From the NCBI RefSeq assembly GCF_026340465.1, contig NZ_JAPEPC010000001.1, positions 1,178,001 to 1,242,000 of the forward strand: a stretch of 64,000 nt of DNA, given 5' to 3'. The translations under genes and the position numbers were made by a program. This document shows positions 43,613 to 52,906 of this stretch, piece by piece. How positions within the stretch are numbered: the first letter of the stretch is position 1; each line of letters opens with the position of its first letter. The notes beneath the pieces are model-generated. The model did not search any database. It was given only the letters and a program-made list of their open reading frames with translations, and was not told the DNA's origin. The stretch is from Streptomyces sp. NBC_01306. Lineage in GTDB: Bacteria > Actinomycetota > Actinomycetes > Streptomycetales > Streptomycetaceae.

Positions 43613-44680
43613 ATGCCCGAACTGCGTGTCGTGGCCGTCTCGAATGACGGCACACGACTGGTGCTCAAAGCTGCGGACAGTACGGAGTACACGCTTCCGA
43701 TCGATGAGCGGCTGCGTGCTGCGGTCCGTAATGACCGCGCCCGCCTCGGCCAGATCGAGATCGAGGTGGAGAGCCACCTCCGGCCCCGTGACATCCAGGC
43801 GCGTATAAGGGCCGGTGCCTCCGCCGAGGAGGTCGCCCAGATGGCCGGGATCCCGGTCGACCGGGTCCGCCGCTTCGAGGGGCCCGTGCTCGCGGAGCGC
43901 GCGTTCATGGCCGAGCGCGCCCGCAAGACACCCGTACGGCGTGCCGGTGAGAACACCGGCACCGGTCCGCAGCTCGGCGAGGCGGTGAACGAGCGGCTGT
44001 TGCTGCGCGGCGCCGAGCGGGACACCGTGCTCTGGGACTCCTGGCGCCGCGACGACGGGACCTGGGAAGTCCTGCTGGTCTACCGGGTCGCCACCGAGAC
44101 GCACTCGGCGAGCTGGAGCTACGACCCGCCCCGCCGTCTGGTGCAGGCCATGGACGACGAGGCGCGGTCGCTGATCGGCGAGTCGGACGACTCGCTGGCG
44201 GCGCCGGAGCCGAGCTTCCCGTTCGTACCGAGGATCGCCCGGCTGCCCCGCGACCGGCCGCTCGACCGTGCTCTGGACCGGCAGATGGACCGGATGGAGC
44301 GGCCCACCGCACCGGTGCCTGCACCGCCCGAGCCCGAGGAGAGCGGCAGCGGTGAGCGGGACTCGCTGACCAGCCTGCTGGAGGCCGTACCGAGCTTCCG
44401 GGGCGACATGATCGTGCCCGAACGCCCCGCGCCGCCCGAACTCCCGCCGTCCGAGCCCGCGCAGGAGCCGGAGTCCGAGGAGCCGCCCGCGGCGTCCGCG
44501 GGGGCCGGTTCGGCGTACGCGGATGTGCTGATGCCGCGCGCGGTGGCCGGTCACCGCGACCGGCTGACCGGGACGACGGACCGGCAGGCCGAGGCGGACG
44601 GTGTCCGCCCGGGCCGGCGCGCCGCCGTGCCGAGCTGGGACGAGATCGTCTTCGGCACCCGCCGCAAGAAGCAGGAGTAG
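43613..44680 (+). CDS. sepH: Septation protein SepH
   Basis: This 355-residue actinobacterial division regulator stimulates FtsZ assembly during sporulation septation. The conserved N-terminal DUF3071 domain runs MPELRVVAVSNDGTRLVLKA onward. A helix-turn-helix-like motif lies at about residues 60-85 (RPRDIQARIRAGASAEEVAQ, then MAGIPVDRVRRFEGPVLAER). WRRDDGTWEVLLVYR follows, and then a long disordered acidic/proline tail ending in a basic patch (FGTRRKKQE). ATG 43613 follows GGGAGG. Length and order of domains match known SepH. Confidence 0.92.
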   Translation: MPELRVVAVSNDGTRLVLKAADSTEYTLPIDERLRAAVRNDRARLGQIEIEVESHLRPRDIQARIRAGASAEEVAQMAGIPVDRVRRFEGPVLAERAFMAERARKTPVRRAGENTGTGPQLGEAVNERLLLRGAERDTVLWDSWRRDDGTWEVLLVYRVATETHSASWSYDPPRRLVQAMDDEARSLIGESDDSLAAPEPSFPFVPRIARLPRDRPLDRALDRQMDRMERPTAPVPAPPEPEESGSGERDSLTSLLEAVPSFRGDMIVPERPAPPELPPSEPAQEPESEEPPAASAGAGSAYADVLMPRAVAGHRDRLTGTTDRQAEADGVRPGRRAAVPSWDEIVFGTRRKKQE

Positions 44681-44706
44681 CGGTAAAGCAGGAGCAGTTG
44701 ACCGAG

Positions 44707-44739
44707 CTGGGGCCCGTACGCAGTGCGTACGGGCCCCAG
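44707..44739. terminator. Bidirectional terminator between sepH and the sulfurtransferase gene
   Basis: CTGGGGCCCGTACGCA and TGCGTACGGGCCCCAG form a near-perfect 33-base palindrome, 27 bases after the sepH stop and nine before the convergent gene's stop. Confidence 0.9.
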
Positions 44740-44747
44740 TCAGGTGA

Positions 44748-45575
44748 TCAGGGCGTCGGCCCCGTGGCGACCGGGCGGGACTCGTCCGACGACCACTGCG
44801 ACCAGGAACCGGCGTAAAGCGCGGCCCGGATCCCGGCGATCTCCAGCGCCAGCACCTCATGCGCGCCCGACACGCCCGATCCGCAGTAGACCCCGACCTC
44901 CGTGCCCTGGTCCGCCGCCCCCAACGCGGCGAACCGCGCGGCCAGTTCGCCGGCGGCCAGGAAGTGCCCGCCGGCCGCGGTGTTCTCCGACGTCGGGGCC
45001 GACACCGCGCCGGGGATGTGTCCGCCGACCCGGTCGATGGGCTCCACATCACCCCGGTAGCGCTCGGCGGCGCGGGCGTCGAGCAGTACGCCCTTGCGGG
45101 CCAGCTCGGCCGCGCCGTCCGCGTCGAGGAGCGGCAACCCCCCGGGCACGGGTACGAAATCGCCCGGCGCGGGCACCGGTGTCCGCGTGGAGAGCGGCCC
45201 GGACCAGGATGCGAGACCCCCGTCCAGCACCCGGACGGCCTGGTGGCCGGTCCAGCGCAGCAGCCACCAGGCGCGGGCCGCGGCCCACCCCTGGCCGCCG
45301 TCGTACACGACGACCGGGGTGCCCCCCGAGACACCCGCCCGGCGCAGCACGGCGCCCAGTTCGGCGGGGTCGGGCAGCGGGTGACGGCCGCCCGCGCCGG
45401 GCGGACCTGCCAGCTCCGTGTCCAGGTCGACGAAGACCGCGCCGGGGAGGTGGCCGGCCTCGTACTCGGGGCGCAGGTTCGGGCCGCCGAGCTGCCAGCG
45501 GACGTCGAGGAGCACCGGCGGACGGGGTCCGGCCAACTCGCTCGCGAGATCGGTTGCGGTGATGATGGGTGTCAT
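44748..45575 (-). CDS. Thiosulfate/3-mercaptopyruvate sulfurtransferase (two rhodanese domains)
   Basis: This 275-residue protein has an inactive N-terminal rhodanese domain (PVLLDVRWQLGGPN, HLPGAVFVDLDTEL) and an active C-terminal one with the catalytic Cys near residue 231 in VGVYCGSGVSGAHEVLAL. CGSGVSA-type loops favour 3-mercaptopyruvate as sulfur donor, and CGSGVS fits that. ATG 45575 is preferred; ATG 45584, three codons upstream, is possible. It lies between convergent sepH and a divergent VOC gene. Confidence 0.88.
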   Translation of the reverse strand: MTPIITATDLASELAGPRPPVLLDVRWQLGGPNLRPEYEAGHLPGAVFVDLDTELAGPPGAGGRHPLPDPAELGAVLRRAGVSGGTPVVVYDGGQGWAAARAWWLLRWTGHQAVRVLDGGLASWSGPLSTRTPVPAPGDFVPVPGGLPLLDADGAAELARKGVLLDARAAERYRGDVEPIDRVGGHIPGAVSAPTSENTAAGGHFLAAGELAARFAALGAADQGTEVGVYCGSGVSGAHEVLALEIAGIRAALYAGSWSQWSSDESRPVATGPTP

Positions 45576-45780
45576 GACTGCCATCCTCGCCCAGAGTCCG
45601 GCGCGAACGTAACGCCGTAGAAAAGGACGAGGAGTACCAAAACAGGCATCCTCCTGCTGGAACGTGCAAAATGCGGCGCGGCCGGGGCGCGGCGCGCGGC
45701 AGGTGGTGGAAGCATCTGGGCGGGGGGCGGCCCACCGGCCCCCGCACGGCCACCACCGATGGTCCGAGGAGAGAGCGAAA

Positions 45781-46554
45781 ATGACCGAGGCAGCCTCGCG
45801 GCGCAGGCCCGGAACCCCCTGCTGGGTGAGTCTGATGGTGCACGGCCTGGCAGAGACCCGGGAGTTCTACGGCGACCTGTTCGGCTGGGAGTTCCAGCCG
45901 GGCCCCGAGCAACTGGGCCCCTACGTACGTGCGCTGCTGGACGGCCGTGAGGTCGCGGGGATCGGACAGATGCCGCCGGACCGCCATCTGCCGATCGCCT
46001 GGACGACGTATCTGGCATCCGACGACGTCGACGCCACCGCGGAGACCGTCAGGCACTGCGGCGGGACGGTAGGAGTGGGCCCGCTCGATGCGGGAGAGGC
46101 GGGGCGGCTGGCCATAGGGTCGGACCCCGACGGCGCGGTCTTCGGCGTCTGGCAGGCGGCGGCCCATCTGGGCACCGCGGAGTGGGGCGTGCCCGGAACG
46201 CCGGTGTGGAACGAGCTGGTGACCCGGGAGACCGGCTCGGTCGCCAAGTTCTACCAGGCGGTGTTCGGTTACGAGACGGAGGCCGTCGTCTCGGCCGACT
46301 TCGACTATCTGACGCTGTATCTGGAGGGCCGGGCGGTCGCCTCGCTGCACGGCGTCGGCCAGGCGCTCCCCCGTGACAGGGGGGCGCACTGGATGACGTA
46401 CTTCGAGGTGGCGGACGTCGACGCGGCCGCGCGCCGGGTGACCGAGCTGGGCGGGCAGGTGCTCCAGCCGCCGCGCCAGGGCGAGACGGGGCGGCTGGCC
46501 ACGGTCGCCGATCCGGAGGGCGCGGTCTTCACCGTCGTACGGACGGAGCGCTGA
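45781..46554 (+). CDS. Two-domain VOC superfamily protein
   Basis: This 257-residue protein is a tandem of two glyoxalase/bleomycin-resistance-fold halves. Each half has a paired pattern: CWVSLMVHGLAETREFYGDL and GSDPDGAVFGVWQ in the first, VWNELVTRETGSVAKFYQAV and VADPEGAVFTVV in the second. The duplicated form usually binds a metal between halves and acts as lyase, isomerase or binding protein. No substrate is evident. A GAGGAGAGAG site precedes ATG 45781. Confidence 0.88.
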   Translation: MTEAASRRRPGTPCWVSLMVHGLAETREFYGDLFGWEFQPGPEQLGPYVRALLDGREVAGIGQMPPDRHLPIAWTTYLASDDVDATAETVRHCGGTVGVGPLDAGEAGRLAIGSDPDGAVFGVWQAAAHLGTAEWGVPGTPVWNELVTRETGSVAKFYQAVFGYETEAVVSADFDYLTLYLEGRAVASLHGVGQALPRDRGAHWMTYFEVADVDAAARRVTELGGQVLQPPRQGETGRLATVADPEGAVFTVVRTER

Positions 46555-46609
46555 CGTCCTGCCGGAAGCCAAGCGCCAGGAGGGCGCGCGCCGTTGGCGG
46601 TGTCACGGT

Positions 46610-46630
46610 GATCCGGGCGACTGCCGGATC
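46610..46630 (-). terminator. Hairpin after the MmgE/PrpD gene
   Basis: GATCCGG and CCGGATC flank a seven-base loop, just beyond the last gene of the minus-strand catabolic operon. The VOC gene converges from the other side. Confidence 0.6.
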
Positions 46631-46635
46631 GCGGG

Positions 46636-48081
46636 TCATCCGCGCCCCTGGGCACCGGTCGGCGCACCGGGTCCGGGTGCCGTGGTGGCGAGTGCCGAGA
46701 GCAGCACCCGCACATCGGGCAGGTCCGGCAGTTCCCGCACCGTGTCCGCGACGGTGTGTGCGACGGCGGGGTCCAGTACCCGGGTGGCGAGGCCGTGGAA
46801 CTTGGCGGTGACCGCGGCGCTGTCCAGGGGGTTCGTGGGCGAGCCGAGCGGGTCGGTCACCTGGCCGGTGTGACAGGCACCGGTGCGGGTGGTGAGCGTG
46901 ATCACGGGCTCGGTGTCGCCGGTCATCGACTCGTCCACCTCCAGGGTGATCCGGTCCAGGACCGACCGGACAGCGGCCGACGCACGGTTCTCCGCGGAGT
47001 ACGCCGTGAGGTCGGCCGTTCCGAGCGCCACCCGCACGGCCACCGCGTACGGAAGACTGAGCTGGGCCGCGGCGAGAGTGCCGCACTCGGCGGCGCCGCA
47101 CATCCCGTGGATGAAGGCGGAGAGCCGTACATGGACCGATGCGACGTCGTCGGGCCCGAGCTCGTGGTCCGCCAGGAGCCCGGCCACCGCGTCGACCGAT
47201 GAGTGGGTGGAGCGGCACGAGGCGTACGGCTTGATCGAGCACCGGGAGACGCGCCACCGGTCACCGAGACCCGCGGTGAGCGCGGCCGGTGTGGCGGAGC
47301 CGGGCGCGATGGTGCGCAGGAAACCGCCCCAGGTGTCGTCGAACACCCCGCGCGGCCCGGTGATCCCGTGCCGCGCCGCGAGCGCGGCGGTGAGCCCCGC
47401 CTCCGCTGCCCGCCCCGCGTGCAGTCGCTTGCTCATGGCCCCGTCGTGCACGAACGCCCAGATGCCGCCGCTGAAGCTGGCGGAGAGCGCGAGGGCGTGG
47501 GCGGTGCTGTCCGGGCCGAGTCCCAGGACGGCTGCCGCCGCAGCGGCCGCCCCGAACGGGCCGCAGGTGCCGGTGGAGTGCCAACCCGCCTCGTTGTGCG
47601 GCGCATAGCCGCCGCACGCCTCCAGAACACGGCGTGCCACGTCGTAACCGACGATGACGGCGGCGAGCAACCGGGCTCCGGACACCGGGTGTTCCGCCAC
47701 CTCGGCGGCGGCGAGTGCGGCGGGGACGACGACGGCGCCCGAGTGGTCGCAGCCACCGGCGTCATCGAGTTCGAGGGCGTGCGCCGACACCCCGTTGACG
47801 AGAGCCGCCGCACGCGGCGCCACCCGGGGGCCGGTTCCCCAGACCGTGCCCGCTCCGCCCGGTTCGGAGGCGGCGAGCAGCTGGAGCAGGGCGGTGGTTT
47901 CCGTACTCGCGGAACCGGCCAGCGCGGCCCCGAGGGTGTCCAGGACGTGGTGCTGGGCCTTGGTGACCACCGGCCGGGGAATCATGGCGAGCCGGGTGTT
48001 CGCGGTGAACCGGGCCAGTGCGCCGAGCGCATCGCCGGCCCGTCCGGAACCCGGCGCCGTTGGGGCCGTTGGGGCCGTCAT
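46636..48081 (-). CDS. MmgE/PrpD family protein, possible iminodisuccinate-epimerase-like
   Basis: This 481-residue protein has VSAHALELDDAGGCDHSGAV, the family signature near residue 105, and ACGGYAPHNEAGWHSTGTCG, then FVHDGAMSKRLHAGRAAEAG and SIKPYASCRSTHSSVDAV. The family includes 2-methylcitrate dehydratase, cis-aconitate decarboxylase and iminodisuccinate epimerase. No prp genes are nearby, so methylcitrate is unlikely. The ArgH-like lyase and amino-acid transporter of the same operon favour an epimerase acting on an N-substituted aspartate. The start overlaps the next gene's stop by four bases (ATGA). Confidence 0.85.
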   Translation of the reverse strand: MTAPTAPTAPGSGRAGDALGALARFTANTRLAMIPRPVVTKAQHHVLDTLGAALAGSASTETTALLQLLAASEPGGAGTVWGTGPRVAPRAAALVNGVSAHALELDDAGGCDHSGAVVVPAALAAAEVAEHPVSGARLLAAVIVGYDVARRVLEACGGYAPHNEAGWHSTGTCGPFGAAAAAAAVLGLGPDSTAHALALSASFSGGIWAFVHDGAMSKRLHAGRAAEAGLTAALAARHGITGPRGVFDDTWGGFLRTIAPGSATPAALTAGLGDRWRVSRCSIKPYASCRSTHSSVDAVAGLLADHELGPDDVASVHVRLSAFIHGMCGAAECGTLAAAQLSLPYAVAVRVALGTADLTAYSAENRASAAVRSVLDRITLEVDESMTGDTEPVITLTTRTGACHTGQVTDPLGSPTNPLDSAAVTAKFHGLATRVLDPAVAHTVADTVRELPDLPDVRVLLSALATTAPGPGAPTGAQGRG

Positions 48082-49052
48082 GCCAACTCCCTGGTGCAGC
48101 GGTCGAATACCTCGGCCGGATGGCCGGGCGCGTTGCCGGTGTTCCTGGACCTCCACCAGTCGGCGACCTCACCGGCTGTCGCGATCCAGACGTCGTCATG
48201 GCTGCGGATGTGGCGGAGGAGTTCCCGCACGATGCCGATCCGGCCGGGGGTTCCGGTGACTTCGGGCTGGAGCCGCAGGGTGTAGCAGAGCCCGAACCGG
48301 CGGTAGGCGTCGAACTCCGTGGTCCAGTTGCCCAGCACCTCGCGGTACGACGCGATCCTCGACTGGCCGACGGGGAACGCCGGGTCCAGGTTGAAGAAGA
48401 AGTACGGATGGTCGTGCAGTTCGTGGTGGACCGGGATTTCGATCAGCCGGCGCGCGGTGCCCCTACCGGTCCCCGTACCGACACGGGGACCGGCCGTCCG
48501 GGCCGGATGGAAGTGGGGCAGATCGTCGCCGTGCAGCGACGAGGACCAGGTGAATCCCCGGTCCGCCAGGGCGTCGGGGAAGCCCGCGGCCCACTCCCCC
48601 GCCGGGATACGGAAGCCGCGGGGCCGCTCGCCCGTCACGTCCGCGATGGCCTCGGAACCCCGGTCGGTCACTTCCAGCTGTCCGGTCAGGCCGAGGCGGC
48701 TGAAGTCCTCGTGCGCGTGGCCGTGGTGGGCGATCTCGTGTCCGTGCCCGGCGATGGCGCGGATGAGGTGCGGATACCGTTCCGCGTTGCGGCCGGGAAC
48801 ACACCAGGTGGTCGTCACCCCCTGCGACTGGAACTCGGCGAGCAGCCGGTCCACCCCGCGGGTCGCGCCGTAGCGGCCGACGGAGAGGGTCTTGACCCGC
48901 TGTGCGGTGGTCGGGTCGGCGGCCAGCAGCGGAAGTTCGGCGTCGAAGTCGACGCTCACGACGACGGCGCAGCGGATCCCCCGGGGCCAGCGCGGGGACT
49001 CCACGGCGGCCTCGGCCGGACGGGGGGCGGGGGCGGCGGTCGTGTCAGGCAT
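48078..49052 (-). CDS. NodB-fold (polysaccharide-deacetylase-like) hydrolase, first copy
   Basis: This 324-residue protein has the metal Asp in VVVSVDFDAELPLL and the metal His pair in GHEIAHHGHAHEDF. FRIPAGEWAAGF and LHGDDLPHFHPA follow. No signal peptide is seen, so it is not a secreted chitin or peptidoglycan deacetylase. Cytoplasmic family members include PuuE allantoinase and cyclic imidases, which open amide rings. ATG 49052 has GGAGG upstream. It is about 35-40 percent identical by eye to the following paralogue, so the pair arose by duplication. Confidence 0.82.
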   Translation of the reverse strand: MPDTTAAPAPRPAEAAVESPRWPRGIRCAVVVSVDFDAELPLLAADPTTAQRVKTLSVGRYGATRGVDRLLAEFQSQGVTTTWCVPGRNAERYPHLIRAIAGHGHEIAHHGHAHEDFSRLGLTGQLEVTDRGSEAIADVTGERPRGFRIPAGEWAAGFPDALADRGFTWSSSLHGDDLPHFHPARTAGPRVGTGTGRGTARRLIEIPVHHELHDHPYFFFNLDPAFPVGQSRIASYREVLGNWTTEFDAYRRFGLCYTLRLQPEVTGTPGRIGIVRELLRHIRSHDDVWIATAGEVADWWRSRNTGNAPGHPAEVFDRCTRELA

Positions 49053-50010
49053 GGGCGGTCGCCTCCGGCCCGCCACCGGCCTGCGGGGCCGGACGCTGCG
49101 CCCACCATGCGGCGATCTCCCGGCAGGCTGCGAACCAGACCCCGGGCTGTGCGCTCATATGCGCCAGGAACCGTTCGAGCAGCAGCAGCCGGCCCGGCTT
49201 GCCGGACACCTTGGGATGGAACAGGGTGGTCATGCACAGCCCTTCGGCGTGGTGGCCGTCGAACTCCCTGATCCAGTTGTCCAGGGTCAGTTCGTAACTG
49301 GCGATACGGTCCTGGCCCTTGGGGAAGTCGGGCTCACGGGTGTAGGCGAGAGAGGCGTAGTCGTCGAGGTCCCACCGGCCGGGAATCTCCACCAGGGAAG
49401 TCGGCGCCCCGTCGATCTCGTGGAAGTAGGGCCGGTCGTCGCCCCGCATGGAACTGGAGTAGGTGAATCCCGCTTCGAGCAGGAGCCGTGGTGTCTGCGG
49501 ATGCCAGTCGCCCGAAGGCGTACGGAATCCCTGGGCCGGAGCGCCGAGCACCCGGGTGAAGACCTCTTGACTGCGGGAGATCACCTCGGCCTGCTCTGCC
49601 GGTGTCAGATCCCAGTACCGCTCGTGCCGGTAACCGTGGTGGGCCACTTCGTGCCCCTGCTCCACGATGGCGAGGCACGCATCGGGCCAGGTCTCGATCA
49701 CCCACGCGGGCACGAAGAAGGTGGCGGTCACTCCGGCCGACCGGAGGAGGCCGAGAATGCGCGGCAGCGCGCGGTACGGACCGTAGGCGCCCAGCGAGAA
49801 ATAGGCGGGCTTGCGCCAGATCTCGCCGCTCAGCATCGCGTCGCCGGTGGGGCCGTCCAGATCGAAGGCGAGCGCGACGGCGCTCCGGGCCCCGCCGGGC
49901 CAGCGCGCTCCGGGTGCGGCTGCGGTGGACAGGGCGGTCGTGTGTGCGGGCGTGCTCAAGAGCGCTCGATTCGCTGGAAATTGGCGTGCGGGCAGGCGGG
50001 CTGACGTCAT
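49045..50010 (-). CDS. NodB-fold (polysaccharide-deacetylase-like) hydrolase, second copy
   Basis: This 321-residue paralogue of the preceding entry has ALAFDLDGPTGDA (metal Asp), GHEVAHHGYRHERYWDL (metal His), GFRTPSGDWHPQTP and SSSMRGDDRPYFHE. The GYRHERYW form is typical of cytoplasmic PuuE/imidase-like members. The stop region overlaps the next gene by eight bases. It starts 10 bases after the binding-protein stop. Two paralogous ring-opening hydrolases may serve two isomers or form a heteromer. Confidence 0.82.
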   Translation of the reverse strand: MTSARLPARQFPANRALLSTPAHTTALSTAAAPGARWPGGARSAVALAFDLDGPTGDAMLSGEIWRKPAYFSLGAYGPYRALPRILGLLRSAGVTATFFVPAWVIETWPDACLAIVEQGHEVAHHGYRHERYWDLTPAEQAEVISRSQEVFTRVLGAPAQGFRTPSGDWHPQTPRLLLEAGFTYSSSMRGDDRPYFHEIDGAPTSLVEIPGRWDLDDYASLAYTREPDFPKGQDRIASYELTLDNWIREFDGHHAEGLCMTTLFHPKVSGKPGRLLLLERFLAHMSAQPGVWFAACREIAAWWAQRPAPQAGGGPEATAHA

Positions 50011-50020
50011 CCGGGCCGGG

Positions 50021-50896
50021 TCATGACCCGGTGCCGTTGATCACCGGCTCCGTGCTGCCGTAGCCGAGGCCTGCGGCCTTGAGGACGCGTTGGTACTCGC
50101 CCGACTTCTCGACGGCCTTCAGCGCCTTCAGTACCGCGTTGGCCATCGTGGTGTCGCCCTTCTTGATCACGACGGCGAAGGGGGTGCTCGGCAGCGGGGG
50201 CATCACGACGGAGTACGCGGACGGGTCGCTCTTGCCGAAGTAGGTGAGGTTCTCCTCGCCCTGCGCGGCGAGTTCGACCCGGCCCTGCTGAAGCTGGAGC
50301 CGCGCGGCGGCGCCGGAGTCGGCGGGCAGGATCCGGATCGGCGGACGCCCGGCGTCCACACAGTATTTCCGGCTCACGTCCTGGATCTGCTGGTAGTAGT
50401 CCACCTTCTTGCCGACCGCGAGGTGTTTGCCGCAGGCGTCGGTGAACTTCCGGTACGCGCCGGCCTTGCCCTTGAGCGTGTAGATGCGCCCGCGTGCCGC
50501 GAAGTAGTCGACGAAGTCGACGGTCTTCTGCCGTTCCACCGTGTCGGAGAGGCCGGACATCGCGATGTCGGTTCTGGTGGTCTGCACGGAGCTGGTCAGC
50601 TGGTCGAAGGACTGCTGGACGATGTCGACGCGCACGCCCATCTGCTTGCCGACGGCCCTGATCAGATCGATGTCCACCCCGGCCACCTGGTGCGTCTTGT
50701 CGTCCAGGTACTCCATGGGCGGGAAGTCCGGCGACATGCCCACCCGGAGAGTGCCCGTCTTGGCGACGGCGTACGGGAGACCGGCGGCCTTGGCCTTCGC
50801 CGCCGGCACCGGGTGGTAGTGCGTGCAGCCGGAGATGAGCAGGACCGCGGCGGTCGCGAGTACGGCGAGGCGCGGCCGGCCGGAGTTACGGAGCAT
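50021..50896 (-). CDS. ABC transporter substrate-binding lipoprotein (polar amino-acid family)
   Basis: This 291-residue protein has a lipoprotein signal with lipobox LISGC (Cys24), then a family-3 binding fold: GTLRVGMSPDFPPMEYLD, GVDIDLIRAVGKQMGVRV and TDIAMSGLSDTVERQKTVDF. Such proteins bind amino acids or opine-like compounds outside the membrane. ATG 50896 follows GGGGAGA by five bases. The gene is downstream of its ATPase and permease genes by 119 bases. Confidence 0.9.
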   Translation of the reverse strand: MLRNSGRPRLAVLATAAVLLISGCTHYHPVPAAKAKAAGLPYAVAKTGTLRVGMSPDFPPMEYLDDKTHQVAGVDIDLIRAVGKQMGVRVDIVQQSFDQLTSSVQTTRTDIAMSGLSDTVERQKTVDFVDYFAARGRIYTLKGKAGAYRKFTDACGKHLAVGKKVDYYQQIQDVSRKYCVDAGRPPIRILPADSGAAARLQLQQGRVELAAQGEENLTYFGKSDPSAYSVVMPPLPSTPFAVVIKKGDTTMANAVLKALKAVEKSGEYQRVLKAAGLGYGSTEPVINGTGS

Positions 50897-51015
50897 ACGG
50901 ATCTCCCCAATGAGTGTCCGCCGACAGGGATGGGCGATCGCCCGGTTCACGAGAAACGGGACAGGACTGGACACGGGACGGGACACGAGACGGGACGTGG
51001 ACGGGGCACGGCCGG

Positions 51016-51819
51016 TCACAGGACATGGGACAGAAATGCCTTGGTGCGCTCGTTGCGGGGAGAGCCCAGCACCTCGGACGGTGTGCCGATTTCGAGGATT
51101 CTGCCGCCGTCGAGGAAAGCCACCCGGTCGGCCACCTCCCGGGCGAAGCCGATCTCGTGGGTGACCACGATCATGGTGAGCCCGGTGTCCGCCAGGTCCT
51201 TCATGACGGTGAGGACTTCACCGACGAGTTCGGGGTCCAGGGCGGACGTGGGCTCGTCGAACAGCATCAGCCGGGGCTCCATGGCCAGCGCCCGCGCTAT
51301 GGCGACCCGCTGCTGCTGTCCGCCCGAGAGCTGACGTGGATAGGCATCGCTCTTGTCCCCGAGGCCCACCCGCTCCAGCAGCCGGATCCCTTGCTCGCGC
51401 GCGGCTTTGGGCTTCTCGCCCTTGACCCGTACGGGCCCCTCGATGACGTTCTGGAGCGCGGTGCGGTGCGGGAACAGATTGAAGCGCTGGAAGACCATGC
51501 CCATGGACAGCCGCTGGCGCACGATCTCCCGCTGGGACCTCTCGACCAGGTGCCCCTTCCGGCGGCGGTAGCCGATCGTCTCGTCGCCCAGCCATATCTG
51601 CCCCGCGTCAATGGTCTCCAAGTGATTGATGCAGCGCAGGAATGTGCTCTTACCGGACCCCGAGGGGCCCAGCAGACAGAGCACTTCACCGGCCGGGACT
51701 TCCAGGTCGATGCCCTTGAGCACGTGGTTCTCACCGAACCGCTTCTGGACGGCTTCGGCACGGAGCAGCGGGGCTTCGCCGGGGGCCGCACCCGGCCCGG
51801 AGAGGTGGTCGGGGTTCAT
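51016..51819 (-). CDS. ABC transporter ATP-binding protein (polar amino-acid family)
   Basis: This 267-residue protein has Walker [10 protein letters not shown] (51-59), a Q-loop in [18 protein letters not shown], signature LSGGQQQR, Walker [14 protein letters not shown] and the switch His in VVTHEIGFA. These are the marks of the GlnQ/HisP group. The insert [13 protein letters not shown] after the A-loop is slightly longer than in GlnQ and recalls EhuA and opine-type members. Its start overlaps the permease stop by four bases. Confidence 0.93.
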   Translation of the reverse strand: MNPDHLSGPGAAPGEAPLLRAEAVQKRFGENHVLKGIDLEVPAGEVLCLLGPSGSGKSTFLRCINHLETIDAGQIWLGDETIGYRRRKGHLVERSQREIVRQRLSMGMVFQRFNLFPHRTALQNVIEGPVRVKGEKPKAAREQGIRLLERVGLGDKSDAYPRQLSGGQQQRVAIARALAMEPRLMLFDEPTSALDPELVGEVLTVMKDLADTGLTMIVVTHEIGFAREVADRVAFLDGGRILEIGTPSEVLGSPRNERTKAFLSHVL

Positions 51820-52745
51820 CGGGGCACCGGCTTTCCGCGCGTGGCGGCGAGCAGGCGCCGCAGGGGGCTGGGGGGAACGGGCCGGGCGGAGCCCCTGGCG
51901 AAGTACCGCTCCAGATAGAACTGCGCGATGCTCAGTACGGAGACCGCCAGCAGGTACCAGACGGCGCAGACGATCAGCAGTTCCATGATCCGGTTGTTGA
52001 CGAAGTACAGGTGCTGGGCCTGCAGCAGGATCTCGGTCACCCCGACCGCCGAGGCGAGCGAGGTGGTCTTGAGCATCCCGATCGTCTCGTTGCCGATGGG
52101 CGGAATGATCACCTTCATCGCCTGGGGAAGCACCACCCGGCGCATCGCCTTGGCCGTGCTCATACCGATCGTGTAGGCGGCTTCGAGCTGCCCTTCGTCC
52201 ACCGACAGAATCCCGGCGCGGACGACCTCCGAGGTGTACGCGCCCTGGTTGATGCCCAGGCCGAGGGCTGCGGCCACGAACGGCGTCATCAGGTCGACGG
52301 TCCGCGCCGTGTAGACACCGGGCACCGAGACCAGCGGGAAGATCAGCGCCAGGTTGAACCACAGGAGAAGCTGCAGATACACCGGCGTCCCGCGGAACAC
52401 CCAGACGTAGAACCAGGCGACGCCGCTCGTCACCGGATTCTTCGAGAGCCGCATGACGGCGACGAGCAGTCCCAGCGCGATACCGAGCACCATGGAGACA
52501 AGCGTCAGAACGAGGGTCGTCACGAGGCCGGTCATCAGCTCGGTGGCCCCGAGATAGTGGCGGACGACTCCCCAGTCGATCTGGGCTCCGGCAAAGGCGT
52601 GGACGAAGAACACCGCGACCAGGGCGACCACTGCCGCGCCGACCCAGCGGCCGGGGTGGCGGCGCGTGCGGGTGAGCAGATCCTGGTCGGGGGCGCGGCC
52701 CGGCGAAGGGCGTGCTCGGCCGGCCGTGAGCGCTGGCTCAGTCAT
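51816..52745 (-). CDS. ABC transporter permease (polar amino-acid family)
   Basis: This 309-residue protein has five to six membrane spans and the EAA loop [20 protein letters not shown] that contacts the ATPase. The N-terminal 30 residues are polar and the body starts with [21 protein letters not shown] single permease gene implies a homodimer. The segment QALKVIIPP-like ([13 protein letters not shown]) is family standard. It follows the C-N lyase gene after 161 bases that hold only GC-rich sequence with an eight-G run. Confidence 0.92.
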   Translation of the reverse strand: MTEPALTAGRARPSPGRAPDQDLLTRTRRHPGRWVGAAVVALVAVFFVHAFAGAQIDWGVVRHYLGATELMTGLVTTLVLTLVSMVLGIALGLLVAVMRLSKNPVTSGVAWFYVWVFRGTPVYLQLLLWFNLALIFPLVSVPGVYTARTVDLMTPFVAAALGLGINQGAYTSEVVRAGILSVDEGQLEAAYTIGMSTAKAMRRVVLPQAMKVIIPPIGNETIGMLKTTSLASAVGVTEILLQAQHLYFVNNRIMELLIVCAVWYLLAVSVLSIAQFYLERYFARGSARPVPPSPLRRLLAATRGKPVPR

Positions 52746-52906
52746 GTCGTGTCCCTAAGAATGGTTGGCGGCCCGGTCCGGCTGCGGCCCGCGGAATCGG
52801 GGGCGGACGCGGGTCGGACCGAAGGGGGTGTGGAGTTCACGTGCGCTGGGCTTCGGCGGGAACACATGCGGTGCTTCGGACCGGCCGGCACATGGGGGGG
52901 GCGGTC

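Noticed and set aside
46636..48081. 2-methylcitrate dehydratase (prpD) call
   Set aside because: No prpB/prpC genes in the window, and the operon context points elsewhere.
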